Shown: positions 5,523 through 6,185 of the stretch, piece by piece | Numbering within the stretch: the first letter of the stretch is position 1 | How the letters are laid out: each line of letters starts with the position of its first letter | NCBI GenBank assembly: GCA_009705435.1 | Contig: WLTJ01000106.1 | Coordinates: forward strand, 1 to 6,185 | Reading direction: 5' to 3' | Length of the DNA: 6,185 bases | Origin: Actinomycetota bacterium | GTDB lineage: Bacteria; Actinomycetota; Acidimicrobiia; Acidimicrobiales; Ilumatobacteraceae | The notes under the pieces: model-generated | What the model saw: the letters and a program-made list of their open reading frames with translations, nothing else | What the model was told of the DNA's origin: nothing | Databases searched by the model: none | Translations under genes and position numbers: made by a program

Positions 5523-6185
5523 ACATGCACCGACAGTGAAGCAATGAAAACACTGGGACCAATTAAGGTGGCGGTCCGTGACGCCAGATCAATACGGACT
5601 CGCGCATCGCCACCAGCCATATGCACAATGACCTCTGGGGTTGACGCGGGTACTAGGCCCCAAGCAAGGGCTGCCTCGGCGGCAGCACAGGCTCCCGTGC
5701 CACAGGCCAAGGTGATTCCCGCGCCTCGTTCATGGACGCGCATCGTGATGGCATCAATTTCTGGTCCAGCAGCAATAATTTCTAAATTCACTTGGGGCAC
5801 AAGAGCACCAAGTTTTTGTAAATCCACATCGTCGAGATCATCAACGCCCACGACTGCGTGAGGATTACCTAATGAAAGGTGGCGCACTGGACGATCTGGG
5901 TTGCATTGAAGGTCAGACCAATTCTGCGGTTCATCTAGATCAGTGATCTGACCCATGTCAACACTGATCTGCAAAGTCTCACTCTCATCTCCATCTTCAA
6001 CGCGTACGATCCGCTGCCCAGCATCGGTTTCCACCCTGTAGGTCGTCGCCAAGGAACTTGAAGCATTCCCTTGGCGGTGTGCCGCTTGGACTAGACAGCG
6101 AATGCCATTGCCACTCATTTCAGCGCGACTTCCATCAGCGTTGAAGAGCACCATGCTCAGATGTTGAGGACCTTGAATATCCAAA
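5519..6185 (-). CDS. dapF: Diaminopimelate epimerase DapF (partial, 5' end outside the window)
   Basis: DapF interconverts LL- and meso-diaminopimelate, the last step before peptidoglycan cross-link precursor and lysine. About 220 C-terminal residues are present. The usual first 50 or so residues, with the start, lie beyond the right edge; the TTG at 6184 is only an internal Leu codon. Visible blocks, numbered from that codon, are N-A-D-G-S-R-A-E-M-S-G-N-G-I-R-C (residues 15-30), G-N-P-H-A-V in the middle, and E-R-G-A-G-I-T-L-A-C-G-T-G-A-C late in the protein, with the second catalytic Cys coded at 5702-5704. The first catalytic Cys of the classic N-A-D-G-S-x4-C-G-N-G motif is replaced by Ser (AGT, 6113-6115). 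Another Cys lies six residues on (6095-6097). The stop overlaps the hflX start by four bases. Family call is firm. Confidence 0.93.
   Translation of the reverse strand, partial: LDIQGPQHLSMVLFNADGSRAEMSGNGIRCLVQAAHRQGNASSSLATTYRVETDAGQRIVRVEDGDESETLQISVDMGQITDLDEPQNWSDLQCNPDRPVRHLSLGNPHAVVGVDDLDDVDLQKLGALVPQVNLEIIAAGPEIDAITMRVHERGAGITLACGTGACAAAEAALAWGLVPASTPEVIVHMAGGDARVRIDLASRTATLIGPSVFIASLSVHV

Noticed and set aside
1..6185. Mobile element, CRISPR array, tRNA/rRNA or phage-defence system
   Set aside because: No transposase, spaced repeats, cloverleaf or defence domain is seen. Every long stretch is accounted for by conserved chromosomal genes, and the only gap over 200 bases is the lexA control region.

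Overview
This window looks like an ordinary chromosomal segment of an actinobacterium. The order dapF-hflX-(other)-lexA / LysM protein-nrdR is the layout I recall from Mycobacterium tuberculosis (Rv2726c, Rv2725c, Rv2720, Rv2719c, Rv2718c). The LexA operators are of the CGAAC-N4-GTTCG type found in Gram-positives and actinobacteria. By eye the GC content is near one half, low for the phylum, so an aquatic lineage such as the Acidimicrobiia is possible. That placement is inference.

Layout, left to right. 1-1128 (minus) is the N-terminal 376 residues of a molybdopterin oxidoreductase that runs off the left edge. 1158-1619 (minus) is nrdR, repressor of ribonucleotide reductase genes. 1688-2143 (minus) is a small membrane-anchored LysM protein. 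2144-2377 is a divergent SOS control region with four LexA boxes and recognisable promoters on both sides. 2378-3010 (plus) is lexA. 3028-4188 (minus) is a class I/II aminotransferase, probably DapC. 4185-5522 (minus) is hflX, a ribosome-associated GTPase. 5519-6185 (minus) is dapF, diaminopimelate epimerase, cut by the right edge and lacking its start.

How the genes fit together. dapF, hflX and the aminotransferase form one minus-strand operon joined by two 4-base start/stop overlaps (GTGA and ATGA). It combines two lysine/peptidoglycan-precursor enzymes with a ribosome-rescue GTPase, and it converges on lexA across a 17-base gap. lexA and the LysM gene diverge from a shared operator region. 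By analogy with Bacillus yneA and mycobacterial Rv2719c, the LysM protein is a candidate SOS-induced cell-division or cell-wall factor. nrdR and the oxidoreductase follow on the same strand; nrdR seems to have its own leaderless start.

I see no mobile element, CRISPR array, RNA gene or unknown multi-gene system. The points most worth a second look are the Cys-to-Ser change at the first catalytic position of DapF, the tandem duplicated operator/promoter unit in front of the LysM gene, the shared leaderless-promoter geometry of lexA and nrdR, and the oxidoreductase's lack of Cys or Sec at the expected metal-ligand position.
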